This document shows, piece after piece, positions 7,777 through 15,592 of a stretch of 24,024 nucleotides of DNA. This DNA is from Puniceicoccales bacterium (GTDB lineage: Bacteria > Verrucomicrobiota > Verrucomicrobiia > Opitutales > UBA9783). The position numbers and the translations under genes are program-made. The notes under the pieces are model-generated. The model saw nothing but the letters and a program-made list of their open reading frames with translations, was not told the DNA's origin and made no database searches. How positions within the stretch are numbered: position 1 is the first letter of the stretch; the number at the start of each line of letters is the position of its first letter. Where the stretch lies: the NCBI GenBank assembly GCA_031260015.1, contig JAIRKR010000038.1, forward strand, positions 1-24,024, read 5' to 3'.

Positions 7777-9171
7777 TTATTTAAAAACAAAATGATAACC
7801 ATGCTGAACCATTCCTGGAGCGCATATACGCGATTTATCCACATGCTGATAATAAGGTTTTGCTTGTCGTGGTGTGGCGAATTCTCGTAAGGGAGGGTAG
7901 CAAGGATCTGGTGGGAGTTTGGCGAATAATTGCTCGTATTGGGGAGTATTCCAAATAGGTATGTCGTAGTCATTGGACGAGTTCTCGAACCAATCACAGC
8001 CATTAAGCCAATGTTCATACCGTTCGCTGCGGAATGAGCAGCGCCGGCCACAAACTCTCTCATGATAATGCTTCAAAGCTTCATAAATTCGAGGATCCGC
8101 GCTTCCACGCCGCACCTCCACTTTGGGAATTTCCTGCTCATGCATCTCTCGTAAAGCCGCTTTGTCTTCATCCGATAAGTTCGTAAGCAAAATCCTTATA
8201 AATTCTTTTATTTTTATAGTGTGGGAAAACAATAGTTCAGTCGGTATACCTATCCTATCGGGTATTAGGTTCATATCTTTGTATCGATTAATTAACTCTA
8301 TGATTTGATCCAGTGATAAAATTTGATCCAGTTGTAAATAACTATCCCCACGTTTTACAGGGTAGCCAAACCCATCGGCTATAGTATACTTTACTGCCTG
8401 AAGAACACGATCTTTTAGATCTGGATTTTCATAAAGGTCTATAGTCTGGACGATTATATCTGGATGAAGGGTAAATTGAATTAGAAAATAACGTCCTCCA
8501 AGGGTACACGTAGGAGGAATCTCACTCGGAGGATCGATTATTACATCTGACACATCAGTAACAGTCAACATCCCTGATTTAAAATCTAGCCAATTTTGGT
8601 ATGCGCTGTCTCTACAGCATATTTTATGTCGATACAGAAACGTATCTGCTTCTACAATGCTTTGTAAACATTGATGTAAGTTTTCTTCAGCATTTTCTAC
8701 CCCAAAATTAGTAATAAAATCTCCTGGTGGCTTACGACTGAACAACATTAATCTTCCTTCTTTATGCGGAAATTTATCTTTGAGACTGTAAATTCGCTCT
8801 TCCTCTTCACACATATTTTGACAATAAAGTGGTGTGAAAAATTGTAGATTGGGTGGACATTGCTTGCCTTTTAGGTGTTGATGTATCAATTGACTATACC
8901 GAAAGACATTCACATTGTTCTTTGAAAACAGTACCCGATAAGCACCTGTGATGACGTAGTTACGACCCTTGGCCGTAGTGACAAAATGTTTCTCGTTTCC
9001 AATCGAAAAATGATCTATTTTTACCTCTACAACCTGATCATTGGGATCTTCCAATGCGACACATCGCCGAGCAAAGTCTTCTACGGAAAACGCTTGTGAA
9101 CATAAAGTCCCTAGGCTCCACAACCCAAATATTAAAATACGTCTAAAATTTCTCCTTGATGCACTTCTCAC
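7777..9171 (-). CDS. Predicted secreted protein, paralog A of a tandem pair, unknown function
   Basis: The 464-residue product begins at a GTG; an in-frame TGA a few codons upstream rules out a longer form. A signal peptide is visible: basic RRNFRR, a hydrophobic stretch ILIFGLWSLGTL (residues 12-23), then SQA as a signal-peptidase I site near 25-27. Paralog B (9402-10871) matches strongly over residues 1-46 and about 245-376 (for example LTNLSDEDKAALREMHEQEI), less in between, and not at the last 80 or so residues. Residues 180-207 (HKICCRD....NWLDF..G.LTVTD) loosely recall the catalytic loop and metal-binding motif of protein kinases, but the beta-3 lysine position is Thr75. It carries an 18-base tandem duplication (LDQILSLDQI, residues 281-290). 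I do not recognise a family; a periplasmic or exported role is inferred from the signal peptide. Confidence 0.7.
   Translation of the reverse strand: MRSASRRNFRRILIFGLWSLGTLCSQAFSVEDFARRCVALEDPNDQVVEVKIDHFSIGNEKHFVTTAKGRNYVITGAYRVLFSKNNVNVFRYSQLIHQHLKGKQCPPNLQFFTPLYCQNMCEEEERIYSLKDKFPHKEGRLMLFSRKPPGDFITNFGVENAEENLHQCLQSIVEADTFLYRHKICCRDSAYQNWLDFKSGMLTVTDVSDVIIDPPSEIPPTCTLGGRYFLIQFTLHPDIIVQTIDLYENPDLKDRVLQAVKYTIADGFGYPVKRGDSYLQLDQILSLDQIIELINRYKDMNLIPDRIGIPTELLFSHTIKIKEFIRILLTNLSDEDKAALREMHEQEIPKVEVRRGSADPRIYEALKHYHERVCGRRCSFRSERYEHWLNGCDWFENSSNDYDIPIWNTPQYEQLFAKLPPDPCYPPLREFATPRQAKPYYQHVDKSRICAPGMVQHGYHFVFK
8303..8338. repeat. 18-base tandem duplication inside paralog A
   Basis: Two adjacent 18-base units beginning ATTTGATCCAG (8303-8320 and 8321-8338) differ at only a few positions. 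Paralog B has one unit at the equivalent place, so A gained six codons in frame, giving the repeated LDQI in the protein. Confidence 0.85.
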
Positions 9172-9186
9172 GTGTTTAATTTTTAG

Positions 9187-9377
9187 TCAATCTATATCAA
9201 ACGTCAACATTGTTTTTAAGGTTGTTATTGAGATACCGCCAAAGATCCAGACAACATTCTACGAAGGCATGGAAGTTTTCTAATGGATTTGTGTAGCCTG
9301 ATCCGACAAAGCCGCAGCTGGATTTGGGGAAGTCTCAACAAATATACCTTGGGCACCCGCCGCTAAGGCGGCTTTGG
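9187..9377 (-). pseudogene. Duplicated 3' fragment of kdsA (frameshifted remnant)
   Basis: This stretch matches the 3' end of the intact kdsA (about 10893-11075) at roughly 85 percent by eye, including the bases after the kdsA stop that lead into the paralog gene. Read on the minus strand it encodes KAALAAGAQGIFVET then SPNPAAALSDQATQI as in KdsA, then loses one base relative to kdsA (TGGATTT against TGGAATTT on the plus strand), so it runs into a stop directly after QIH. It has no start codon or N-terminal part, so it cannot make KdsA. It ends abruptly at 9377, 24 bases before the stop of paralog B. It marks a tandem duplication that joined a breakpoint inside kdsA to sequence beyond the paralog gene. 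Confidence 0.9.
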
Positions 9378-9401
9378 TTCTCCTATCTCTGTGTTGAAAA
9401 T

Positions 9402-10871
9402 TTATTTAAAAACAAGTTTTTTGTCGTGCCAGCCGTCCCGTGTGTACTTGTCTTTTGAATAAAATGGAAATAAGGAAGCATATAAGGCTCTTTCGGCTTC
9501 GGTGATTTGGTTGTATTGAATACCTTGAATAGAGATATACCGACTATTGTCCGTGTCATCAAACATTCTTCTCTGAAAATCGCTCTGGTAGCCATAAACC
9601 CTTGAAAGATAATGCCGAAAAGCTTCACAAATTCGAGGATCTGCGTTCCCACATTGTGCATCCACTTTGGGAATTTCCCGCTCATGCATCGCTCGTAAAG
9701 CTGCTTTATCTTCATCTGATAAATTTGTAATCAAAATGCTCACAAATTCTCCCCTTTGCACGGTGGGGCTAAAAAATAAACGAGCCGATATACCTACTCT
9801 ATCTGGTATTAGGCCCATACCTTTGTATTGATCAATTAACACTATGATTTGATCCAGCGGTAAATAACGATCGTCAGGTGTTACAGTGTGATCAAACCTG
9901 TCGGCTATAATATGCTTTACCGATTGAATGACACGCTGTTTTAGATCTGGATTTTCATAAAACCCTATAGCAGCATTCAATAAATCCGGAAACGCCATGA
10001 ACATATTTGGGAGATGCCATTGCCCAATCATATTATATTTGAAAGAAGGAGTATCCCGGTTGATACTTCTTAGATCTGCAGTGTTTACAATGGTCAATAC
10101 ATCCCCTTCAAAGTCAAACCTAATCCCGCCTGAATCAAATGCATGCCCCAACGCTATACCATTTTTGTATAGCCACATGTCTGCTTGTGCCATGCTTTGT
10201 AAAAACACCATGACTTTTTCTTTATCAACTTTTTTTACCCATATCTTATCATCAGGCGATCCTAATGTCTTAGGTGTCCACAATAACACCTGGTCTGTTA
10301 GATCTTGCGAGCCTCCATCTTCGATACCGTCACTTGCTACATCCCCCACAATTCGTGAATATATCGCTAGTTTTTTTTCATTGATTTTCTCTACAAATAC
10401 CTTATTAACAGGTTCTCCTGGTACCTTCGGCATCCATAACATCATTCGTCCGGTTGAATTGGGTGGGAGTTCATCTTCGATGCTGAAAATTGTCTCTTCA
10501 CCTATAATTTGACAATAATGTGGAAGGACAAATCGCACATTGGGTGGAAGTTCATTACCTTGTAGGCATTGATATACCAATTGACCACCCCGAAAGTCAT
10601 CCAACTTTCCTGGTAGAAAGTTTTTCAAATTAATGACTTTGATGACGTAGTTGTTACCCTGGGTCGTAGTTACAAAATAAATCCCTAAACTTGTCCCATG
10701 TATCAGAAATTTTTGTAGCTCTACCTTCTCAACCTGATCATTGGGATCTTCCAATGCGACACATCGCCGAGCAAAGTTTTCTACGAGAGACGCTTGTGAA
10801 CATAAAGTCCCTAAGCTCCACAACCCAAATATTAAAATACGTCTAAAATTTCTTCCAGATGCGCTTCTCAC
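9402..10871 (-). CDS. Predicted secreted protein, paralog B of a tandem pair, unknown function
   Basis: The 489-residue product starts at GTG, 25 bases after the kdsA stop, and has the same signal peptide as paralog A (RRILIFGLWSLGTL, cleavage near SQA at 25-27). Residues about 300-430 match A closely (ITNLSDEDKAALRAMHEREI). Residues 130-181 and 182-233 are an internal tandem duplication: SIED...MMLWMPKVPGEPVNKVFVEK against GIED...VLLWTPKTLGSPDDKIWVKK; A has a single unit. The N-terminal part TTTQGNNYVIKVI (68-80) with Lys78, and MMLWMPKVPGEP (143-154), recall the N-lobe and hinge of a kinase-like fold, but the positions matching A's two aspartates are His243 and Asn263, so activity is doubtful. 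Its C-terminus is unlike that of A until the final FK-stop. Function unknown; likely co-transcribed with kdsA. Confidence 0.7.
   Translation of the reverse strand: MRSASGRNFRRILIFGLWSLGTLCSQASLVENFARRCVALEDPNDQVEKVELQKFLIHGTSLGIYFVTTTQGNNYVIKVINLKNFLPGKLDDFRGGQLVYQCLQGNELPPNVRFVLPHYCQIIGEETIFSIEDELPPNSTGRMMLWMPKVPGEPVNKVFVEKINEKKLAIYSRIVGDVASDGIEDGGSQDLTDQVLLWTPKTLGSPDDKIWVKKVDKEKVMVFLQSMAQADMWLYKNGIALGHAFDSGGIRFDFEGDVLTIVNTADLRSINRDTPSFKYNMIGQWHLPNMFMAFPDLLNAAIGFYENPDLKQRVIQSVKHIIADRFDHTVTPDDRYLPLDQIIVLIDQYKGMGLIPDRVGISARLFFSPTVQRGEFVSILITNLSDEDKAALRAMHEREIPKVDAQCGNADPRICEAFRHYLSRVYGYQSDFQRRMFDDTDNSRYISIQGIQYNQITEAERALYASLFPFYSKDKYTRDGWHDKKLVFK
10173..10484 (-). repeat. Internal tandem duplication of 52 codons in paralog B
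   Basis: Two consecutive units of about 156 bases (10484-10329 and 10328-10173 on the minus strand) encode similar segments that share IED, LW.PK..G.P..K..V.K...EK and a following hydrophobic helix. They have diverged enough that only the protein pattern is obvious. Paralog A holds one unit, so the extra copy arose in B or was lost from A. Confidence 0.65.
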
Positions 10872-10896
10872 GATTTCGATTATTGGTCAATCCATC

Positions 10897-11724
10897 TCAA
10901 ACGTCAACGTTGATTTCGAAGTTTTTGAGATACCGCCAAAGACCGAGACAGCATTCTACGAGGGCGTGAAAGTTTTCTAGTGGAATTTGCGTGGCCTGAT
11001 CCGACAAAGCCGCAGCCGGATTTGGGTGAGTCTCAACAAATATACCATGGGCACCTGCCGCCAAGGCGGCTTTGGCCAAAGGTACCGCATAGCGTCGATC
11101 GCCGCTTGTGTAGCCGACACCCAATCCCGGCATCTGCAAACTATGCGTTGCATCAAAGATAACCGGACATGCATTCTCCTTTAGGATGGGAAATGCACGC
11201 ATATCAACAACTAAATTTCCGTATCCAAACGAGGTTCCACGTTCCGTTTGCCAAATCTCAACGGCATTGAGTGTTTTTAGTTTTCCAACCACAAATTGCA
11301 TGTCGGTTGGCGATAAAAACTGTCCCTTTTTGACATTGACGATCCGATTGGATTGTGCAGCCGCAATGAGTAAATCGGTTTGCCGGCACAAAAAGGCGGG
11401 AATTTGAATTACATCGCAGATGGGAGCTACTCTGGCGGCCTGTTCGGGCAAATGGATGTCCGTAAGTACGGGGAGTTGGTAGGTCGATTTGATGTCGGCT
11501 AAAATTTCAAGACCTTGTTCGATGCCAACGCCTCGAGGGTTATTGATGTGGGTCCGATTGGCTTTGTCAAAGGAGGCTTTAAAAATTACTTGCAGATTTT
11601 CTTCATTTTGATTTTGGATCTGACGCAATGTTGCGGCGACCTCATGGGCTATGTCGGACGATTCTAGGGCGCATGGACCTGCGATAAGCAACAATTTAGA
11701 AGAATTAAATAGAAGCGGAGGCAT
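10897..11724 (-). CDS. kdsA: 3-deoxy-8-phosphooctulonate synthase (Kdo-8-P synthase), metal-dependent type
   Basis: KdsA condenses phosphoenolpyruvate with arabinose 5-phosphate to make Kdo 8-phosphate, the precursor of the inner-core sugar of lipopolysaccharide. The 275-residue product has the family hallmarks: LIAGPCALES (residues 13-22), KASFDKANRTHINNPRG, VIQIPAFLCRQTDLLIAAA, NVKKGQFLSPTDM, TERGTSFGYGNLVVDMR, FDATHSLQ and FVETHPNPAAALSD. Cys18 in AGPC marks the metal-dependent class (the metal-free E. coli type has Asn there). It lies 7 bases after the AsmA-like gene and 25 bases before paralog B, so the three are probably one transcript. A broken copy of its 3' end lies at 9187-9377. Its presence implies a Kdo-containing outer membrane. 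Confidence 0.96.
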   Translation of the reverse strand: MPPLLFNSSKLLLIAGPCALESSDIAHEVAATLRQIQNQNEENLQVIFKASFDKANRTHINNPRGVGIEQGLEILADIKSTYQLPVLTDIHLPEQAARVAPICDVIQIPAFLCRQTDLLIAAAQSNRIVNVKKGQFLSPTDMQFVVGKLKTLNAVEIWQTERGTSFGYGNLVVDMRAFPILKENACPVIFDATHSLQMPGLGVGYTSGDRRYAVPLAKAALAAGAHGIFVETHPNPAAALSDQATQIPLENFHALVECCLGLWRYLKNFEINVDV

Positions 11725-11731
11725 GGCTTAC

Positions 11732-14700
11732 TTATAAAATTTGAAAAATCTGCTGCAAGGTATTTTCTAATTTTTTTGAGGGAGACGAACTGGGAGGTTC
11801 TGCCTTTTTGGTATTTAACAATTTCAGCAAATCACCGCAATTGGGCGATTGGAGTGTTCCGTCCAAATGAAATTTGGGGCCTATAAAATATCCCAAACGA
11901 TCTGTATTTTGCGTATCAAATGAAAAATATCGCATCCATGGACCCTCTTTCCCGTTGAGTTGAAAGTCAAAATAAATGTCTTGCTCTTGGAATTTTTTTT
12001 GCGGATCCATACCGATGGTACCTTGGGCATAGAGAGCAAAGTCGTCATTTCTGATATGTGCCCCTTGGATCCTTATGGCCTCATTGAAACTTTTTTGAAA
12101 CGTAGCTACCATTTTTTGAAATGGTATGGATTGACAGTAGGCGGTTAAAAATCCCAATGTACCCATTTCCGTAACTTTACCTCCCACCAAGAGTCCCAAC
12201 GTATTTGTTAATCCACCGATTGCTTTTGCGGTTGTACTACTTTGTTGGAAAATTTTTAAGTCACCATCGGTACATTCAAAAACGCCCTTCCCCTCCATAT
12301 TGCCCAAGGGAAAAGTTTTAAGATCCGTCTGCACGTGTAAATTTGCACTTAGGTTGCAAGTTCCTCGGACGGCGGGAGAGTTTTTAGGATACACGCCCGT
12401 ATTTCGAAAACACTCTATACTTTGGGCAATATCGATTTGTTCTCCGCAAAGATTGCAGGTCACGTCGTAATCTTTTGCATTACGTTGCAGCGTAAGATCG
12501 GTTGTCCAATGTCCAGAAAACGGTTCGCACGTAGCTTTTATTTCAAGTTGCCGTGCATCCAAATTGCATGTCGTATTTAGGTTTTGCAGGGACATTTTAT
12601 CGCATACCACATTTTTACAAACAAAATTGAGCGTACCGTTCCACGGATACCAAAAAGGCTTTGGAGACACAGGATGAGCAGCGGCATGATTTACGGATGG
12701 GCAGTTGGATAGGGCAGGTTTTATTTCCTCGGCAAGCGCTAAAGGCATTGAAGCTATTTTTTGACGCGCCGTATCGAACCAAGTTTTGCAAAAATCATAA
12801 ATTTCTTTTACATCGTCGACGTAAATTGACCGGCTATCCACATGACCTTTAAACGTTGGTGTATGACCGAAGTCACAACTCAAATCGAGATTTAAATCTG
12901 TTAAATGCTGCGGATGCCTCAGTTCAATAGGTCCTTGAACCTGAAATGCCGTCAAATTTTTTTCGTGAGATGTAATCATCCCTTGACCATCAAAAGTACA
13001 ACGCCCCGCTAAGGGAGTTATGTTGAGGTGATAGTTGGCCATTATGTTTTTATCGACATTCCAATGAACGGAACAATCTCCGAGAACACCCGAGAAATCA
13101 CTCAAAGCGGGTTGAAAGTTTAAATCATCCAATATTGCATGCAATTGACCTTGGCTTTGTTCAACCTTGCAACCGTTGTTGAGATTTATGGTAGCGTGTA
13201 CATTCCCTTCCAATAAAGGCTTCGATTCGGGTTCGCCTTGAAGGTAAACGTTATCCAGGTGGCACGTAAGTTTTTTACCTTCATTGTATTCGAAGGCGGG
13301 AAGCGCTTTACACGTTTCGAGGTGAAGGCAGGGTTTCGACGTTCCCAAGGGTTGTATGCAACTCAGGCGAGCGCCTTCCAAAAGGAAATCTCTGTTGGAA
13401 TAAAGCAACCAACATTGGTCCTGTGTTTTAAGTCCCCCAGACCACGATAAAAGGCCAGAAATTTTCCTCTGTTTTTGAAATAAATTCATGAAATCTAATG
13501 GCATTTTATGGCATTCAACCGACAACACATCGCCTTTCAATTCCGGGAGATGCCCTTGCTGAATTGCTTTTAGAGGTAATGGGGCAGGCTGATTGAATTG
13601 TACGTTTAACCGCGTATTGTCGGTGTCACTGTCTTGAACTTGCACATTAAATTTGTCTAGCAAAACCAGATTTTTGCACTTATCCCATTCGAAATTGTAT
13701 TCCACAGACGCATCTAGATTATTGCAGGGTGCCCACAGCCACGGTTGCGCAATAGGCTGCTGTAAAAGAGCTTTGGAAGAGACATGAAATTGCCCTGCCA
13801 GCTTTACCTGCCGCAATTTTTTACCGGCATATTTTAATTGTCCACGTTGCGTACTTTGAAAAAGCTTTTGGTAAGCATGATCGGTGGCCTGCACATCCAT
13901 TTCGTACGTTAATTGATCCAATTGTGGGTCAAAAGTCATGTGAGGCCGAATATTTACCTGCAGGTTTTGCATCGCAACTTGACCGTGTTTTTGAAGATTA
14001 AATTGGGAGATACGTATGGGTTGCACAACCTGAATACTCCATTCTCGTTTACTTGCATCCCATAAAAATTCGAACATACTATTGTTCCATTGCCCCTGCA
14101 GTTTGTACCCGTATTTTTCGAGTAATGGGGTTAACATTTCGCAGGGTATATTTTGCAAATTTAGGTCAAATATTTTTTTATTTTGGTTAAAAGTTTTAAA
14201 ATTTTTGGATTTTGTATGAAAAGTTAAGGCTTGTACCAAATTACCCGTCAAAAAAACATGCCGTGTGTTCTTTTGTTTTAGCAAGCAGTTAAATTGTTTG
14301 AATTCTATACTATTTTTACGCACGGATGCATCCAGTTCCGTTTTGAAACTCAGCACAGGAAGATTACTCAAGCTTGCATGCCATGTTCCGAGTTGCTTCA
14401 TCCACGCGCTGACGTAAGTATGCGTATCAACGTCCAAATGAGCTCGATTAACGCTTATTTCTCCGTTGGCCATAATGGATAACGGAGGAATATTATCTGA
14501 GAAAGTTTTAAAGAGCGTATGATCAAACAATCCTTGCCATTTTAATATCAAATTTTGCGGTCCTTTATCCAAAAAGTCGCACGTGATTTGCAGATCATTT
14601 GCAGGACCATAATGACCCTCTACTCGTAAATATTCTTTTTGTCTGTTTTGAATATCTTCTGCAAAAATGTTGAGTGAAAACAATGGATAAAGTCTGCTTT

Positions 14701-15391
14701 GATTCCTGATACGCGCTTGATTTGTAAGGCGTAGCTTGGTAAAATGTCCCTTCGCATTGGTTGCCAATTGCAGATGACCACTTAAATTTACTTGGGATAC
14801 CTGCACATTATCCGCAATTTTAATTTGTGCCCCATAACTTCCTTCCGTAGTTTTATCCGGGCAAACGTTTTTTAGAGTTGCTTGGCAGTGTGTAAAGGTA
14901 AAATTTTTGTAGGTCCCTTGTCCTTTCAAATTTAAGTTCTCCAAGTACACCCTAAAAGGAAGTCGTAGATGTTTCAAGGGACCTTGTATATGTTTGTCTT
15001 TTTTTCGGGAAAAAATAAATCCGGCCTGTTGAGTCGAAATGGATTGAACTTTGGATTTTGGATCCCGTACATCGCAATGCACATGACCTTCCAATGTTTG
15101 AATATGCAAACCTTGCCCTAAGAAAAATCGCCACGGTTGCCATTGGAGGTTGAAGTCGGTAATTTTAATATCCAAGTTCTTTCGTTGACAGTGGAGGGCA
15201 TCCATTTTTACGGCATTCCAATTCCCTTGATAATTTACAATTTTAGTACGATCGCACAGGCAGCTTAAAACACCGTACAAAAGAATTTTTTGCCCAAAAG
15301 AAAAGCTAAATAATAAGACGAGAGAAGCGAATACGGTTAAAAATGTAAGTCCAATAATTGTAAAAAGCCGCCTGCGAATTTTTTTAACCAT
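11732..15391 (-). CDS. Large AsmA-like inner-membrane-anchored envelope protein
   Basis: AsmA/YhdP/TamB-type proteins are long beta-rich bridges anchored in the inner membrane and implicated in moving phospholipid or assembling the outer membrane. From the ATG at 15389-15391 the product has 1219 residues. An in-frame TTG at 15457 would add 22 residues without hydrophobic character, so I chose the ATG, which places the basic KKIRRR directly before a single membrane segment (FTIIGLTFLTVFASLVLLFSF). After it come NYQGNW, DFNLQWQPWRFFLGQGLHI and IQTLEGHVHCD, the amphipathic pattern typical of AsmA N-terminal domains. About 1000 residues of beta-rich repeats follow, and a C-terminal AsmA-like segment (GKGVFECTDGDLKIF, then a YFDFQLNGKEGPWMRYFSF region). 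It is unusually rich in Gln, His and Asn. Placement before kdsA supports an outer-membrane role. The exact subfamily is unclear. Confidence 0.62.
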   Translation of the reverse strand: MVKKIRRRLFTIIGLTFLTVFASLVLLFSFSFGQKILLYGVLSCLCDRTKIVNYQGNWNAVKMDALHCQRKNLDIKITDFNLQWQPWRFFLGQGLHIQTLEGHVHCDVRDPKSKVQSISTQQAGFIFSRKKDKHIQGPLKHLRLPFRVYLENLNLKGQGTYKNFTFTHCQATLKNVCPDKTTEGSYGAQIKIADNVQVSQVNLSGHLQLATNAKGHFTKLRLTNQARIRNQSRLYPLFSLNIFAEDIQNRQKEYLRVEGHYGPANDLQITCDFLDKGPQNLILKWQGLFDHTLFKTFSDNIPPLSIMANGEISVNRAHLDVDTHTYVSAWMKQLGTWHASLSNLPVLSFKTELDASVRKNSIEFKQFNCLLKQKNTRHVFLTGNLVQALTFHTKSKNFKTFNQNKKIFDLNLQNIPCEMLTPLLEKYGYKLQGQWNNSMFEFLWDASKREWSIQVVQPIRISQFNLQKHGQVAMQNLQVNIRPHMTFDPQLDQLTYEMDVQATDHAYQKLFQSTQRGQLKYAGKKLRQVKLAGQFHVSSKALLQQPIAQPWLWAPCNNLDASVEYNFEWDKCKNLVLLDKFNVQVQDSDTDNTRLNVQFNQPAPLPLKAIQQGHLPELKGDVLSVECHKMPLDFMNLFQKQRKISGLLSWSGGLKTQDQCWLLYSNRDFLLEGARLSCIQPLGTSKPCLHLETCKALPAFEYNEGKKLTCHLDNVYLQGEPESKPLLEGNVHATINLNNGCKVEQSQGQLHAILDDLNFQPALSDFSGVLGDCSVHWNVDKNIMANYHLNITPLAGRCTFDGQGMITSHEKNLTAFQVQGPIELRHPQHLTDLNLDLSCDFGHTPTFKGHVDSRSIYVDDVKEIYDFCKTWFDTARQKIASMPLALAEEIKPALSNCPSVNHAAAHPVSPKPFWYPWNGTLNFVCKNVVCDKMSLQNLNTTCNLDARQLEIKATCEPFSGHWTTDLTLQRNAKDYDVTCNLCGEQIDIAQSIECFRNTGVYPKNSPAVRGTCNLSANLHVQTDLKTFPLGNMEGKGVFECTDGDLKIFQQSSTTAKAIGGLTNTLGLLVGGKVTEMGTLGFLTAYCQSIPFQKMVATFQKSFNEAIRIQGAHIRNDDFALYAQGTIGMDPQKKFQEQDIYFDFQLNGKEGPWMRYFSFDTQNTDRLGYFIGPKFHLDGTLQSPNCGDLLKLLNTKKAEPPSSSPSKKLENTLQQIFQIL

Positions 15392-15592
15392 GGTTGGAGT
15401 AAAGGTAGAGAATTTTTCTCCCACCGCCAACGAATTTTTACAACTTTCTTGGATCAACGGGAATATAAAAAGTGTTATTTTGGCAGTGCATAGACGTGCT
15501 AGAGGGGGGCGACGACTGCTACTGTCCGTGTTTAATAAAATATATATACGCCTATACTTGCCTTTTTGCGCGCATGAGGTATTCGTAAATAT
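15392..15592. promoter_or_regulatory. Divergent intergenic region between the AsmA-like gene and dprA
   Basis: This 201-base gap must drive both divergent genes. It holds an A+T-rich block TAAAATATATATACGCC near 15536-15552 and a possible -10 TATACT at 15553-15558 for dprA, but no convincing -35. A G-rich run (AGAGGGGGGCGACG, about 15500-15513) sits between GCAGT and ACTGC short inverted arms. I see no tRNA or other RNA gene. Confidence 0.3.

Noticed and set aside
9997..10512. 171-codon plus-strand frame opposite paralog B
   Set aside because: It lies wholly antisense to a gene with a paralog, a signal peptide and an internal repeat in the other frame; its translation resembles nothing and has no start context.
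7777..10871. Lipoprotein signal (lipobox) in paralogs A and B
   Set aside because: The only cysteine after the hydrophobic stretch is in GTLC, with Leu at -1 where a small residue is needed; SQA fits signal peptidase I better.
15392..15457. Longer AsmA-like protein starting at the TTG at 15457
   Set aside because: The added 22 residues are polar and would move the membrane anchor inward; the ATG at 15391 gives the expected basic-then-hydrophobic N-terminus.
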